This document shows, piece after piece, positions 34,251 to 42,963 of a stretch of 64,000 nucleotides of DNA; positions within the stretch are counted from its first letter, which is position 1, and every line of letters begins with the position of its first letter. The stretch is from Longitalea arenae (GTDB lineage: Bacteria > Bacteroidota > Bacteroidia > Chitinophagales > Chitinophagaceae), in NCBI RefSeq assembly GCF_016924755.1, contig NZ_JAFFJX010000001.1, forward strand, positions 248,001 to 312,000. The letters run 5' to 3'. The translations under genes and the position numbers were made by a program. Below the pieces are notes generated by a model. That model searched no databases, had not been told where the DNA came from, and worked only from the letters and a program-made list of their open reading frames with translations.

Positions 34251-35072
34251 ATGCAGTTCAAGGGAAGGAAAGTACTCATTACAGGTGGTTCTCGAGGCAT
34301 AGGGAAAGCGATTGCTATGCGTTTAGCAGCCGATGGCGCCGAAATTGCCATCGTAGGCAAAACGGTTGAACCTCATCCCAAACTGGAAGGAACCATTTAT
34401 TCTGCAGCGGAAGAGATCACAAAAGCCGGCGCCGGCAAGGTGGTTCCTATTCAGGGCGATATTCGCTCTGAAGAAAGTATTGAGCAGGCAGTAAAAACAA
34501 CTGTGGAGCAGTTGGGCGGTTTGGATATCCTGGTCAATAATGCCAGCGCCATAAACCTGTTGCCAACAGAACAAATGGAGCCAAAACGCTGGGACCTGAT
34601 GCATGATATAAATGTCCGTGGCACCTTTTTTATGAGTAAGGCCTGTTTACCCGCCTTGAAACAAAGTAGTAATGCGCATATCTTGAATTTGTCGCCCCCG
34701 TTGAATTTAAATCCCGAATGGTTTGGCCGCTTCCTGGCCTATACCATCAGTAAGTATGGCATGAGTATGATCGTGTTGGGACTGGCTGAAGAATTAAAGC
34801 CGCACCGGATAGGCGTAAATGCCCTGTGGCCCAAAACTACCATTGCCACCGCCGCCATTCAGAATATTGTAGGGGGCGATGTGATGGTGCAAAGAAGCCG
34901 CAAGCCGGAAATAGTAGCTGATGCCGCTTATTATATCCTGCAACGGCCGGCTGCCGAATGTACCGGTAATTTCTTTATTGATGAAGACATTCTGATGCAG
35001 CATGGTATCAGCAATTTCGACCACTATGCCGTGAATCCCGGCGGAAAGCTAATGCCCGATCTCTTTCTGTAA
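34251..35072 (+). CDS. Short-chain dehydrogenase, HSDL2-like
   Basis: Start ATG 34251 (MQFKGRKVLITGGSRGIGKAIA) is normal for an SDR; an upstream TTG would add nine residues. The 273-aa enzyme has the Rossmann motif TGGSRGIGKA, NNAS, Ser in LNLSPPLNLNP and the YTISK catalytic pair (YxxxK). KTVEPHPKLEGTIYSAAEEI and EWFGRFLAYTISKYGMSMIVLGLAEEL match hydroxysteroid dehydrogenase-like protein 2, which acts on long-chain acyl or steroid-type substrates. The sterol carrier domain of the eukaryotic protein is absent. Substrate unknown. Confidence 0.92.
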   Translation: MQFKGRKVLITGGSRGIGKAIAMRLAADGAEIAIVGKTVEPHPKLEGTIYSAAEEITKAGAGKVVPIQGDIRSEESIEQAVKTTVEQLGGLDILVNNASAINLLPTEQMEPKRWDLMHDINVRGTFFMSKACLPALKQSSNAHILNLSPPLNLNPEWFGRFLAYTISKYGMSMIVLGLAEELKPHRIGVNALWPKTTIATAAIQNIVGGDVMVQRSRKPEIVADAAYYILQRPAAECTGNFFIDEDILMQHGISNFDHYAVNPGGKLMPDLFL

Positions 35073-35081
35073 AAGCAGAAA

Positions 35082-35107
35082 AAACGTCCCGGCATATCGG
35101 GACGTTT
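35082..35107. terminator. Strong hairpin after the SDR gene
   Basis: AAACGTCCCG (35082-35091) and CGGGACGTTT (35098-35107) form a perfect 10-bp stem with a 6-nt loop but no T-run, 10 nt after the stop codon. It may stabilise the transcript end. Confidence 0.55.
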
Positions 35108-35158
35108 CGGAAGTACTAGTTATGGGCAAAAAGAATGGGCGGAAAAGATGCCTAAAAA

Positions 35159-35205
35159 AATAACCGAAATAACAGGAACGAACGCCTGCTGCTTCGGTTA
35201 TTTTT
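35159..35205. terminator. Bidirectional terminator between SDR and lysS
   Basis: AATAACCGAA (35159-35168) pairs with TTCGGTTATT (35193-35202), flanked by an A-run on the left and a T-run on the right, between converging genes. Confidence 0.8.
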
Positions 35206-35244
35206 AAAACTCATCTATAATGAAAGTGAGCACTGTGTCAGTGC

Positions 35245-36771
35245 TTATTCTCCGGTCTTTTCGGGCCGCATTTGCGGGAACAGTAGTACGTCCTGGATGC
35301 TGGGCTGATTGGTCATCAGCATGACCAGGCGGTCGATGCCAATACCAATGCCTGATGTAGGCGGCATACCGTATTCAAGTGCACGCAGAAAATCGTTGTC
35401 GATATACATAGCTTCATCATCACCGCGTTTCAATAATTCAGCCTGCTCTTCAAAACGCTCGCGCTGGTCGATGGGGTCATTCAGCTCACTGTAAGCATTG
35501 GCGATCTCTTTGCCATTTACCATCAGTTCAAAGCGTTCTACCAGTCCGGCTTTGCTGCGGTGTTTTTTGGTAAGCGGGCTCATTTCAATAGGATAATCGA
35601 TGATAAATGTTGGTTGCACATAATGCTCCTCGCATTTTGAACCGAAGAGCTCATCGATCAGTTTTCCTTTGCCCATACTCGCTTCGGTATGGATGTGCAG
35701 TTGTTTGCATACTTCTCTTAAACCTGCTTCATCCAAGTTGCTTACGTCGATGCCTGTATGTTCTTTAATGGCATCATAGATACTAATGCGTTTAAAGGGT
35801 GCTTTGAAGTTTATTTCTTTATTTCCAACTTTAACGGTGGTAGTGCCGTGTAAGGCCAGGGCTATTTTTTCGAACAGTTGTTCGGTGATCTCCATCATCC
35901 AGAAATAATCTTTGTAGGCAGTGTACCATTCGAGGACGGTAAACTCAGGATTATGGGTGCGGTCCATACCTTCATTGCGGAAGTTGCGGCTGAACTCATA
36001 TACCCAGTCGAACCCGCCTACGATCAGGCGTTTCAGGTACAGCTCATTGGCTATACGCAAATAAAATGGCACGTCCAGCGCATTGTGATGCGTCACAAAA
36101 GGGCGGGCGGCTGCACCGCCGGGAATGGATTGCAATACCGGTGTATCCACTTCCAGGGCGCCCTGGGCATTTAAGAAGTCCCGGATGGTATTGATCAGCT
36201 GGCTGCGTTTCAGGAAGGTGTCCTTTACCTGCGGGTTGATGATGAGGTCAACATAACGCTGGCGGTAACGGAATTCCGGATCGGTTACTGCGTCGAAGGT
36301 TTCACCTTCTTTTTCCTTAACGATCGGTAATGGTTTCAACGATTTGGTAAGGAAGGTAAGTTCGGTAACATGCACAGAGGTTTCACCGGTCTTGGTGGTG
36401 AAAACATATCCTTTCACCCCAATAATGTCGCCGATATCGGTAAGGTGTTTCCAGATTTTATCATACAGCGTTTTGTCGTCACCGGAACTGATATCGTCGC
36501 GTTTTATATACAACTGAATGCTGCCGCTGCTATCCTGTAATTTGGCAAAAGAAGCTTTACCCATGTCGCGGATGCTCATGATACGGCCAGCCAGGCATAC
36601 ATCGGCAAAGTCGGCTTTGTTCTCTTCACCCTTGTAATTTGCCTTTATGTGGGCTGCAGTAGTGTTAACGGGGTACAATGGGGCGGGGTAAGGATCGATA
36701 CCCAGCTTTTGTAATTCCTGTAATTTTTCGCGTCGGATAATTTCCTGTTCAGACAAATGTTGTGTGCTCAT
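35245..36771 (-). CDS. lysS: Lysyl-tRNA synthetase, class II
   Basis: Start at 36771 gives MSTQHLSEQEIIRREKLQELQKLGIDPYPA, normal for LysRS; the frame to 36813 overlaps the promoter. The 508-aa enzyme has the OB-fold anticodon-binding domain (about 60-170) and class II motifs: motif 1 around LINTIRDFLNAQGALEVDTPVLQ, motif 2 FRNEGMDRTHNPEFTVLEWY and motif 3 GMPPTSGIGIGIDRLVMLMT. It charges tRNA-Lys. Monocistronic, with a consensus promoter at 36791-36821. Confidence 0.98.
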   Translation of the reverse strand: MSTQHLSEQEIIRREKLQELQKLGIDPYPAPLYPVNTTAAHIKANYKGEENKADFADVCLAGRIMSIRDMGKASFAKLQDSSGSIQLYIKRDDISSGDDKTLYDKIWKHLTDIGDIIGVKGYVFTTKTGETSVHVTELTFLTKSLKPLPIVKEKEGETFDAVTDPEFRYRQRYVDLIINPQVKDTFLKRSQLINTIRDFLNAQGALEVDTPVLQSIPGGAAARPFVTHHNALDVPFYLRIANELYLKRLIVGGFDWVYEFSRNFRNEGMDRTHNPEFTVLEWYTAYKDYFWMMEITEQLFEKIALALHGTTTVKVGNKEINFKAPFKRISIYDAIKEHTGIDVSNLDEAGLREVCKQLHIHTEASMGKGKLIDELFGSKCEEHYVQPTFIIDYPIEMSPLTKKHRSKAGLVERFELMVNGKEIANAYSELNDPIDQRERFEEQAELLKRGDDEAMYIDNDFLRALEYGMPPTSGIGIGIDRLVMLMTNQPSIQDVLLFPQMRPEKTGE

Positions 36772-36790
36772 ATAATTGCAAATGCGGGTG

Positions 36791-36821
36791 CAAAGGTACT
36801 TGTTACCAGGCACACAACCAA
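36791..36821 (-). promoter_or_regulatory. lysS promoter
   Basis: On the minus strand, TTG (36819-36821), a 20-nt spacer and TACCTTTG (36791-36798) fit the consensus. The start codon at 36771 follows after 19 nt. Confidence 0.75.
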
Positions 36822-36831
36822 CCGGGGTGGT

Positions 36832-36909
36832 AAGTTGCAGGTTTCAGGCTTCAAGGCCCCAGAAATGCACCAGCCGTTGTATATGGGGTGTCCCTGGAAA
36901 CTGCAACTT
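36832..36909. repeat. Imperfect inverted repeat, 18-bp arms
   Basis: AAGTTGCAGGTTTCAGG (36832-36848) faces CCTGGAAACTGCAACTT (36893-36909), with one inserted base in the first arm. It sits between lysS and the flavin reductase gene and resembles the element at 10513-10592 in size and in its GCAAGCT/TGCAACTT vocabulary. Confidence 0.55.
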
Positions 36910-36922
36910 GTAAGCTGTAACA

Positions 36923-37804
36923 TCAATCCAGCGCCAGCAGCACCTGCCAGGCCTCCCGTACTTTGCCTTCGTTGAGCAGTTTTTGGGCATACATATGCAA
37001 TTCGGCTTCCATATCGGCCGGATTGAGTGAGTAGTATTGAAAAATATTTTTCAGCTGCACATCGTCGAATGCAGGATCAATGACCGGCATTTCATGCACA
37101 TTGCCCAACTGGGCCAGGTTATTACCGGTAAGTATCCGGCTGTTCCTGATGGGTGCCGGCAGGGCATCGATACCAATGCCCAATTGGGTATTGGGTTTTT
37201 CTACCTGGAAAAGATTGGTTTCATCTACCCGGCAATACCAGTCGCCACCCAGGCGGGCCACATGATGTAATTTCCGCTGATCGATCTGTTTGTTTTCGTT
37301 CAAAATGTCATCGGCAATATGCAAACGCAGCACTTCACAAATGACGAGGTTGCCCGCACCGCCCTCGGTGCCCAGGGCTTTTATTTCCTGCACCCGGCAT
37401 TCCATTTTTACCTTGCTTTCTTTTACCATGGGCGGTTTTACCAGGGTAGCGGGTTCGGCCGTAAAACCGGCTTTTACAAATTCATTCACTTCTTTAGGGA
37501 ACTCGCAACTCGACAGGCTGGCCTGGTGTACCATATCGTAATCTACAATGTGGATCACCACTTCGGGCACTTCCATTACATTTTGCAGGGTGTGTTTAGT
37601 AGTATTATCGCGTACCCGGCGCGATGGCGAAAAGATCACGATCGGCGGGTTAGAAGAGAAAAGATTAAAAAAGCTGAATGGGCTCAGGTTCACTGCACCT
37701 GCTTTATCCACCGTGCTGGCAAAGCAGATGGGCCGCGGCGCTATGGCGTGCTGCAGGTAATTCTGGCGCTGAACCGTTGTAAGATCTTTTAAATCGATGA
37801 TCAT
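36923..37804 (-). CDS. Flavin reductase-like (FMN-binding split-barrel) protein
   Basis: Start at 37804 (MIIDLKDLTTVQRQNYLQHAIAPRPICFAST) is preferred; an ATG three codons earlier is possible. The 293-aa product shows the flavin-reductase split-barrel signature APRPICFASTVDKAGAVNLSPFSFFNLFSSNPPIVIFSPS and VVIHIVDYDMVHQASLSSCEFPK. It binds FMN and probably serves as a reductase or an FMN-dependent oxygenase component. The C-terminal 80 residues lie outside the fold and are helical. It is co-oriented, after a 54-nt gap, with a fumarylacetoacetase-like gene, which suggests aromatic ring breakdown. Confidence 0.88.
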   Translation of the reverse strand: MIIDLKDLTTVQRQNYLQHAIAPRPICFASTVDKAGAVNLSPFSFFNLFSSNPPIVIFSPSRRVRDNTTKHTLQNVMEVPEVVIHIVDYDMVHQASLSSCEFPKEVNEFVKAGFTAEPATLVKPPMVKESKVKMECRVQEIKALGTEGGAGNLVICEVLRLHIADDILNENKQIDQRKLHHVARLGGDWYCRVDETNLFQVEKPNTQLGIGIDALPAPIRNSRILTGNNLAQLGNVHEMPVIDPAFDDVQLKNIFQYYSLNPADMEAELHMYAQKLLNEGKVREAWQVLLALD

Positions 37805-37858
37805 GAAATACAAATATGCTTATGTGGTGATTTGCTAATAAATATAGTGTACCGGATT

Positions 37859-38869
37859 TTACAGGGCCTTCTTTCTCGCCAGAATAGAATAATCATCCTC
37901 TTCGGCAACGATCGTATTGCTGAGTATGCCCAGCCCGTCTATTTCCATTTCCACCACATCGCCGGCCTGCAGCCATTGTTCCTGGTAGTCAGGATCGTTC
38001 AGTTTACCGGTTCCATTCAATTCCAGGAAACAACCGGTACCTACAGTGCCGCTGCCAATGACATCGCCGGGATAGAGATCAACGCCATAAGACGCCCTCT
38101 CAATGATCTCGGCAAAGGTCCAGTTCATGTCTTTCATATTACCATCGCTCACCTGTTTGCCATTCACACGGCATTGCATCCGAAGGTTATAGTTCGTACC
38201 GGTGTGGCCTTCCGGGGCCGGCACTTCATATTGTTGCAATTCATCTAAAGTTACCAGCCAGGGACCGATCACGGTAGAAAAATCTTTTCCTTTGGCGGGC
38301 CCGAGGTTCAGTAGCATTTCTTCCATTTGCAGGCGGCGGGCGCTCATATCGTTCATGATCATTAATCCGCCAATGTAATCATCAGCCTCCTCTGCCCTGA
38401 TGTTGCGGCCGTGTTTGCAAACGACAATGGCGACTTCCAGTTCAAAGTCGAGCTTTTCAAAATGATCGGGCATACATTGAATGTTACCCGGTCCCTGAAT
38501 GCTGTGATGATTGGTAAAATAGAAGATGGGGTATTGATCAAATTCAGGGATCATAGGAGCTTTCCGGTTACGGCGGGCCGCCTCCACGTGTTGCCTGAAA
38601 GCATAGCCATCGCGGCAGGATGTTGGGAAAGGAACCGGCGCCAGGATAGTGGCGCTGTCATACGCAAAGCCTTTGCTTTTTGGAATTTTACCTTCCCTGA
38701 TCATCATTTCTCCGCCCAGCGCCATAGAACAGGCATCATCCCAATAACTAAGGAACATACTCATATTCTGAGGCAGATCGGGGTGTAAAACTTCGGCATC
38801 GTATAATAACCCGTCTACCAGTATGGCTACACGGTCGTGACCTTCGCTGAGATAAGAAACAAGTTTCAT
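37859..38869 (-). CDS. Fumarylacetoacetate hydrolase-family protein
   Basis: This 336-aa protein carries the FAH-fold metal-binding pattern FELEVAIVVCKHGRNI (E-x-E) and IMNDMSARRLQ, with LYPGDVIGSGTVGTGCFLELNGT near the end. Family members hydrolyse or decarboxylate beta-diketo acids in tyrosine, homogentisate and 4-hydroxyphenylacetate breakdown. The length of about 335 residues is that of bacterial homogentisate-pathway FAHs. The neighbouring flavin reductase gene is in the same orientation. The exact substrate is undetermined. Confidence 0.92.
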   Translation of the reverse strand: MKLVSYLSEGHDRVAILVDGLLYDAEVLHPDLPQNMSMFLSYWDDACSMALGGEMMIREGKIPKSKGFAYDSATILAPVPFPTSCRDGYAFRQHVEAARRNRKAPMIPEFDQYPIFYFTNHHSIQGPGNIQCMPDHFEKLDFELEVAIVVCKHGRNIRAEEADDYIGGLMIMNDMSARRLQMEEMLLNLGPAKGKDFSTVIGPWLVTLDELQQYEVPAPEGHTGTNYNLRMQCRVNGKQVSDGNMKDMNWTFAEIIERASYGVDLYPGDVIGSGTVGTGCFLELNGTGKLNDPDYQEQWLQAGDVVEMEIDGLGILSNTIVAEEDDYSILARKKAL

Positions 38870-38919
38870 GTGGCAGTATTTTTAGAGCATGCAATGTAGT
38901 AGAAAAGTTGATAAAAAGG

Positions 38920-38947
38920 GCAAGTGGCAAGTGGCGAGTGGAAAGTG
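38920..38947. repeat. Four 7-bp words (GCAAGTG type)
   Basis: GCAAGTG GCAAGTG GCGAGTG GAAAGTG run in perfect 7-bp register in the divergent space between the FAH gene (minus) and the serine hydrolase gene (plus). Confidence 0.8.
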
Positions 38948-39015
38948 GCCAGCCTTGCAGGAATATGCGGTATAAAAAATTATTGCCCGGTTTCATTTGT
39001 TTGTAACTTTTGCCC

Positions 39016-40263
39016 ATGAAACAATTGGTGTTAGTAATGGTATTGTTGGCAGTCGCTTGTGTTGGATGGGCACAAGCCAAAACGGATAAATGGCTTGAAC
39101 AGTTGATCCGGCAGCAGGCCTCCCCCTTTTTAAAGGATATTCTGAACCAACCCGACACCTTCCATTACCAGCTTATATATACAAAGATTGACCGCGATAA
39201 AAAGAACAAGCCGCATTTTACCAATTACTTTTTCCGGGTGAACCGCAACGAATACTTTAACCCGGCTTCCATGGTTAAACTGCCTACCGCCTTATTAGCC
39301 CTGGAGAAGATAAATACATTGAGCAGCTATGGGGTGAACAAATACACCACCATGATCACCGACAGCGCTTACCGCCGGCAAACCAAAGTGCGATATGACA
39401 GCAGTGCGGCCAACTACCTGCCATCTGTAGCTCATTATGTGAAAAAGATCTTCCTGGTGAGCGATAACGATGCCTATAACCGCCTGTATGAATTTGTAGG
39501 CCAGCAACGGTTGAATGAACGATTGTGGCAGATGGGCTACCGGGATACGCGCATCACCCGCCGGTTTGTGGCCATGAACGAGGATGAGAACCGGCATACC
39601 AATCCGATTCGTTTTGTGCAGGGCGATAGTGTGTTATATGCACAGTTGCCTGCCTTCAGCCCTGTGCCCTTTAATTTTAAGAAGAAGATAGCCATTGGCC
39701 GGGCGCACTATAACAGGAACGACAGTTTAATAAATGCACCCTTTGACTTTACTACCCATAATAATTTTCCACTCGAAGATATGCAGCAGGTATTGCAGGC
39801 AGCTTTATTCCCCGATGCAGTACCTGCGGAAAAGCGGTTTCAGTTACAGCCCGATGATTACAGGTTCCTGCACCGTTATATGAGCCAATTACCTTCTGAA
39901 AGCGATTATCCACGTTATGACACAACCGAGTTCTTCGACAGTTATACCAAGTTCTTTATGTTCAAGGCATGGCGCAGCAAGATCCCGCCTTACATAAGGG
40001 TATTTAATAAAACCGGCTGGTCCTATGGCTTCCTCACCGACGTTGCCTATATCGTTGACTTCAAGAACAAGGTCGAATTCATGCTGAGCGGCAACATCTA
40101 TGTAAATAGTGATGGGGTGTTGAACGACGACAAATATGAATATGAACAAACCGGCTATCCTTTTTTTAAAGAAGTTGGCAATATTATTTATCAGTATGAG
40201 CTCGGCAGGAAAAGAAAACATGTGCCCGACCTGAGCGCCTTTCAATTTGATTACAGTAATTAA
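39016..40263 (+). CDS. Secreted serine hydrolase, beta-lactamase/PBP fold
   Basis: Start ATG 39016 gives signal MKQLVLVMVLLAVACVGWAQA. The 415-aa product has the three motifs of the class A beta-lactamase/DD-peptidase fold: SMVK (S85-K88), SDN in LVSDNDAYN near 150, and KTG in FNKTGWSYG near 330. The protein is longer than class A beta-lactamases (about 290 aa) and the KTG is followed by WSYG rather than T(S/G), so a peptidase or esterase role is at least as likely as antibiotic hydrolysis. It is followed after 6 nt by a GH9-family gene. Confidence 0.85.
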   Translation: MKQLVLVMVLLAVACVGWAQAKTDKWLEQLIRQQASPFLKDILNQPDTFHYQLIYTKIDRDKKNKPHFTNYFFRVNRNEYFNPASMVKLPTALLALEKINTLSSYGVNKYTTMITDSAYRRQTKVRYDSSAANYLPSVAHYVKKIFLVSDNDAYNRLYEFVGQQRLNERLWQMGYRDTRITRRFVAMNEDENRHTNPIRFVQGDSVLYAQLPAFSPVPFNFKKKIAIGRAHYNRNDSLINAPFDFTTHNNFPLEDMQQVLQAALFPDAVPAEKRFQLQPDDYRFLHRYMSQLPSESDYPRYDTTEFFDSYTKFFMFKAWRSKIPPYIRVFNKTGWSYGFLTDVAYIVDFKNKVEFMLSGNIYVNSDGVLNDDKYEYEQTGYPFFKEVGNIIYQYELGRKRKHVPDLSAFQFDYSN

Positions 40264-40269
40264 AATATA

Positions 40270-42765
40270 ATGGTGAAGAAGAGCACGCTTTCGCTGGTAA
40301 TTATACTATTACAACTAACTGGTTTTTTCGCAGCAGCACAAACGGAGCAGAACAGCTGGGTGCGCATTAATTTGTTGGGCTATCAACCCGGTAGTCTGAA
40401 GGTAGCCGTGTGGTGCAGTAAAGGAAAAAACGCCATAACTGATTTTACCGTTGTTGACGTAGCCAGCGGGAAAACAGTGTTTACAGGAAAAGCCGGCAAG
40501 GCATTTGGCGCCTATGGCCCTTTTAGCCAGACCTGCCGCCTGAACTTCACAGCTTTTTCCCGGCCTGGCCGGTATGTCATCAGGGCAGGCGGTGCTTCTT
40601 CACCGGAATTTACCATCGGGAACGATGTGTATAAAGGCAGTGCTGATTTCTGTTTGCGGTATATGCGCCAGCAACGCAGTGGATATAATCCCTTTTTGAA
40701 AGATAGTTGTCATACCCATGATGGCTATACCTTGTATGGGCCCATGCCAGATAGCACCCGTATTGATGCCAGCGGTGGCTGGCACGACGCCTCTGACTAC
40801 CTGCAATATGTAACTACCTCGGCCAATGCCACCTGGCATTTGCTGGCCGCCGGCCGCGACTTCCCCCAGGTATTTGGCGATGGCCACCTGGCAAACGGGT
40901 TGCCGGGAAAAAATATGCAGGCCGATGTGCTCGATGAAGCCCGCTGGGGCCTGAACTGGTTATTGAAAATGCATCCGCAGAAAGACTGGTTGTTTAACCA
41001 GATCGCCGACGACCGCGATCACCAGGGCATGCGTATACCGCGGCAGGACAGTTTTTATGGCCGAGGGTATGAACGGCCGGTCTATTTCTGTACAGGACAG
41101 CCCCAGGGTTTTGGCAAGTATAAGAACCGGTCGACCGGGGTAGCATCTACTGCCGGAAAATTTGCGAGTGCGTTTGCTTTGGGCGCTGTGCTTTTCGGCG
41201 ATACGCTTTTAGAAAGCAGGGCGCTTTCGGCTTGGGCGCTGGGCCAGGCAAAGCCAGGCGTTTGCCAAACGGCACCCGGGCGTTCGCCTTATTTTTATGA
41301 GGAGGATAACTGGACAGACGACATGGAGCTGGCAGGCGCTTCTATCTATTCAATGAATGCTGCCAATAAAAAGCATCTATCGGCTGCTTACAAATATGCC
41401 AAAGCGGAGACCATTACACCCTGGCTGGGCAAAGATACGGCCCGGCATTACCAGTGGTACCCCTTTATCAATGTGGGCCATTATGAGCTGGCCAGGCAAT
41501 TGGGCGGCCAAGAAAAAGCAGCGTTAACCGGCTATTATAAGCAGGGGATCGAACTGGTTTGGCGAAAAGCTAAACAGAATGCATTTTATCGGGGAATTCC
41601 GTTTATCTGGTGCAGCAACAATTTAACAACATCCTTTGCCATCCAATGTTATTGGTACCGCCAGCTTAGCGGCGATGCCCTCTACAGCGAACTGGAGCAG
41701 GCTAATTTTGACTGGCTCTTTGGCTGTAACCCCTGGGGAACGAGTATGGTTTATGGTTTGCCGGCCTGGGGCGATACGCCCGTGGATCCGCATTCTGCTT
41801 TCACGCATTTGGGTAAATATCCCATTGATGGCGGATTGGTGGATGGACCTGTTTATGGAAATATTTATAAAAATCTTATAGGCATTACTTTGAATGAACC
41901 TGATGAATATGCTGCCTTTCAAAGCGACCTGGTTGTATATCATGATGATTATGGAGACTATTCGACCAATGAACCTACCATGGATGGAACGGCTTCGCTT
42001 ATCTATTTGCTGGCTGCCAAAGAAGCCGGTGGGCAGAAAAACGCCAAAAGCGCTTCACTAAAGCCGTTCACTTATGAGCAGGGTGCGATTATCCGGGGCG
42101 ATTCCGGTAAAAAAAAACTGGCGCTGGTCTTTACCGGCGATGAATATGGTGATGGCGCCGAATATATTGCGCGATTGCTGCAAGAGCAAAGAATAAAAGC
42201 TTCGTTTTTCTTTACCGGGCGGTTTTATCGTAACCCGGATCATAAACAAGTGATCGGTTTGTTGAAAAAACAGGGGCATTACCTGGGGCCTCACTCCGAT
42301 GAACACCTGCTGTATAACGACTGGCGCCGGCGTGACAGTTTACTTGTCACGAAAGAAGAATTCAACAGCGATCTGAACCGAAATTATATTGCCATGCAGG
42401 CTTATGGCATTAACCGGAAAGATGCATCCGTCTTTTTGCCGCCTTTTGAGTGGTATAATGATTCTATAGCTGCCTGGTCGAAGCAACAGGGCATACAACT
42501 GGTAAATTTTACACCTGGTACCTACAGCAATGCCGATTACACAACGCCTGATATGAAGAATTATCGCAGCAGCGCTTCGATATTAGATTCAATTATAAAC
42601 TATGAGCGGCGAAATGCTACCGGCCTGAATGGTTTTATTTTATTACTGCATATAGGCACAGCTCCTGTACGTACAGATAAATTTTATCACCAGTTGCCCC
42701 AATTGATCCATTACCTGCGTCAAAAGAGATATGTGTTGACTACTGTCAATGAGTTAATAAAGTAA
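40270..42765 (+). CDS. Secreted Ig-like + GH9 + polysaccharide deacetylase (CE4-like) fusion
   Basis: This 831-aa protein has a signal peptide (LSLVIILLQLTGFFAAAQ). An N-terminal CelD-type Ig-like domain (about 28-115) precedes the GH9 (alpha/alpha)6 barrel, with GGWHDASDYLQY (D173, D176) and the proton-donor motif STNEPTMDG (E568). After about residue 605 a NodB-like domain follows: FTGDE (D624-E625), HSDEH (H675, H679) and FLPPFEWYN. GH9 enzymes cut beta-1,4-glucans, and chitosan-acting members exist; the deacetylase domain would remove acyl groups. The first acidic motif reads TGDE rather than TFDD, so the CE4 activity needs testing. It starts 6 nt after the serine hydrolase gene. Confidence 0.85.
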   Translation: MVKKSTLSLVIILLQLTGFFAAAQTEQNSWVRINLLGYQPGSLKVAVWCSKGKNAITDFTVVDVASGKTVFTGKAGKAFGAYGPFSQTCRLNFTAFSRPGRYVIRAGGASSPEFTIGNDVYKGSADFCLRYMRQQRSGYNPFLKDSCHTHDGYTLYGPMPDSTRIDASGGWHDASDYLQYVTTSANATWHLLAAGRDFPQVFGDGHLANGLPGKNMQADVLDEARWGLNWLLKMHPQKDWLFNQIADDRDHQGMRIPRQDSFYGRGYERPVYFCTGQPQGFGKYKNRSTGVASTAGKFASAFALGAVLFGDTLLESRALSAWALGQAKPGVCQTAPGRSPYFYEEDNWTDDMELAGASIYSMNAANKKHLSAAYKYAKAETITPWLGKDTARHYQWYPFINVGHYELARQLGGQEKAALTGYYKQGIELVWRKAKQNAFYRGIPFIWCSNNLTTSFAIQCYWYRQLSGDALYSELEQANFDWLFGCNPWGTSMVYGLPAWGDTPVDPHSAFTHLGKYPIDGGLVDGPVYGNIYKNLIGITLNEPDEYAAFQSDLVVYHDDYGDYSTNEPTMDGTASLIYLLAAKEAGGQKNAKSASLKPFTYEQGAIIRGDSGKKKLALVFTGDEYGDGAEYIARLLQEQRIKASFFFTGRFYRNPDHKQVIGLLKKQGHYLGPHSDEHLLYNDWRRRDSLLVTKEEFNSDLNRNYIAMQAYGINRKDASVFLPPFEWYNDSIAAWSKQQGIQLVNFTPGTYSNADYTTPDMKNYRSSASILDSIINYERRNATGLNGFILLLHIGTAPVRTDKFYHQLPQLIHYLRQKRYVLTTVNELIK

Positions 42766-42963
42766 TGCTGGTTTATATTACAATCTTCCCGTGTTCCTGC
42801 TTCATTTATTAAATAAATGATCTATCCCTGAAATATTTTTTCTTTTTCATTGAACCTTTTTAGCGCAAAGAGGTTGTTATAAGCGGTGCACCAACTTTTC
42901 CTACTAAACGGTACCCTGGCAAGTAATTAACCAAGAAAGGATTTGATCTAAAAGCGATTACCA

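Noticed and set aside
39016-40263. Call as a true class A beta-lactamase
   Set aside because: SxxK, SDN and KTG are present, but the protein is over 100 residues too long and lacks the usual residues after KTG; serine hydrolase is the safer name.
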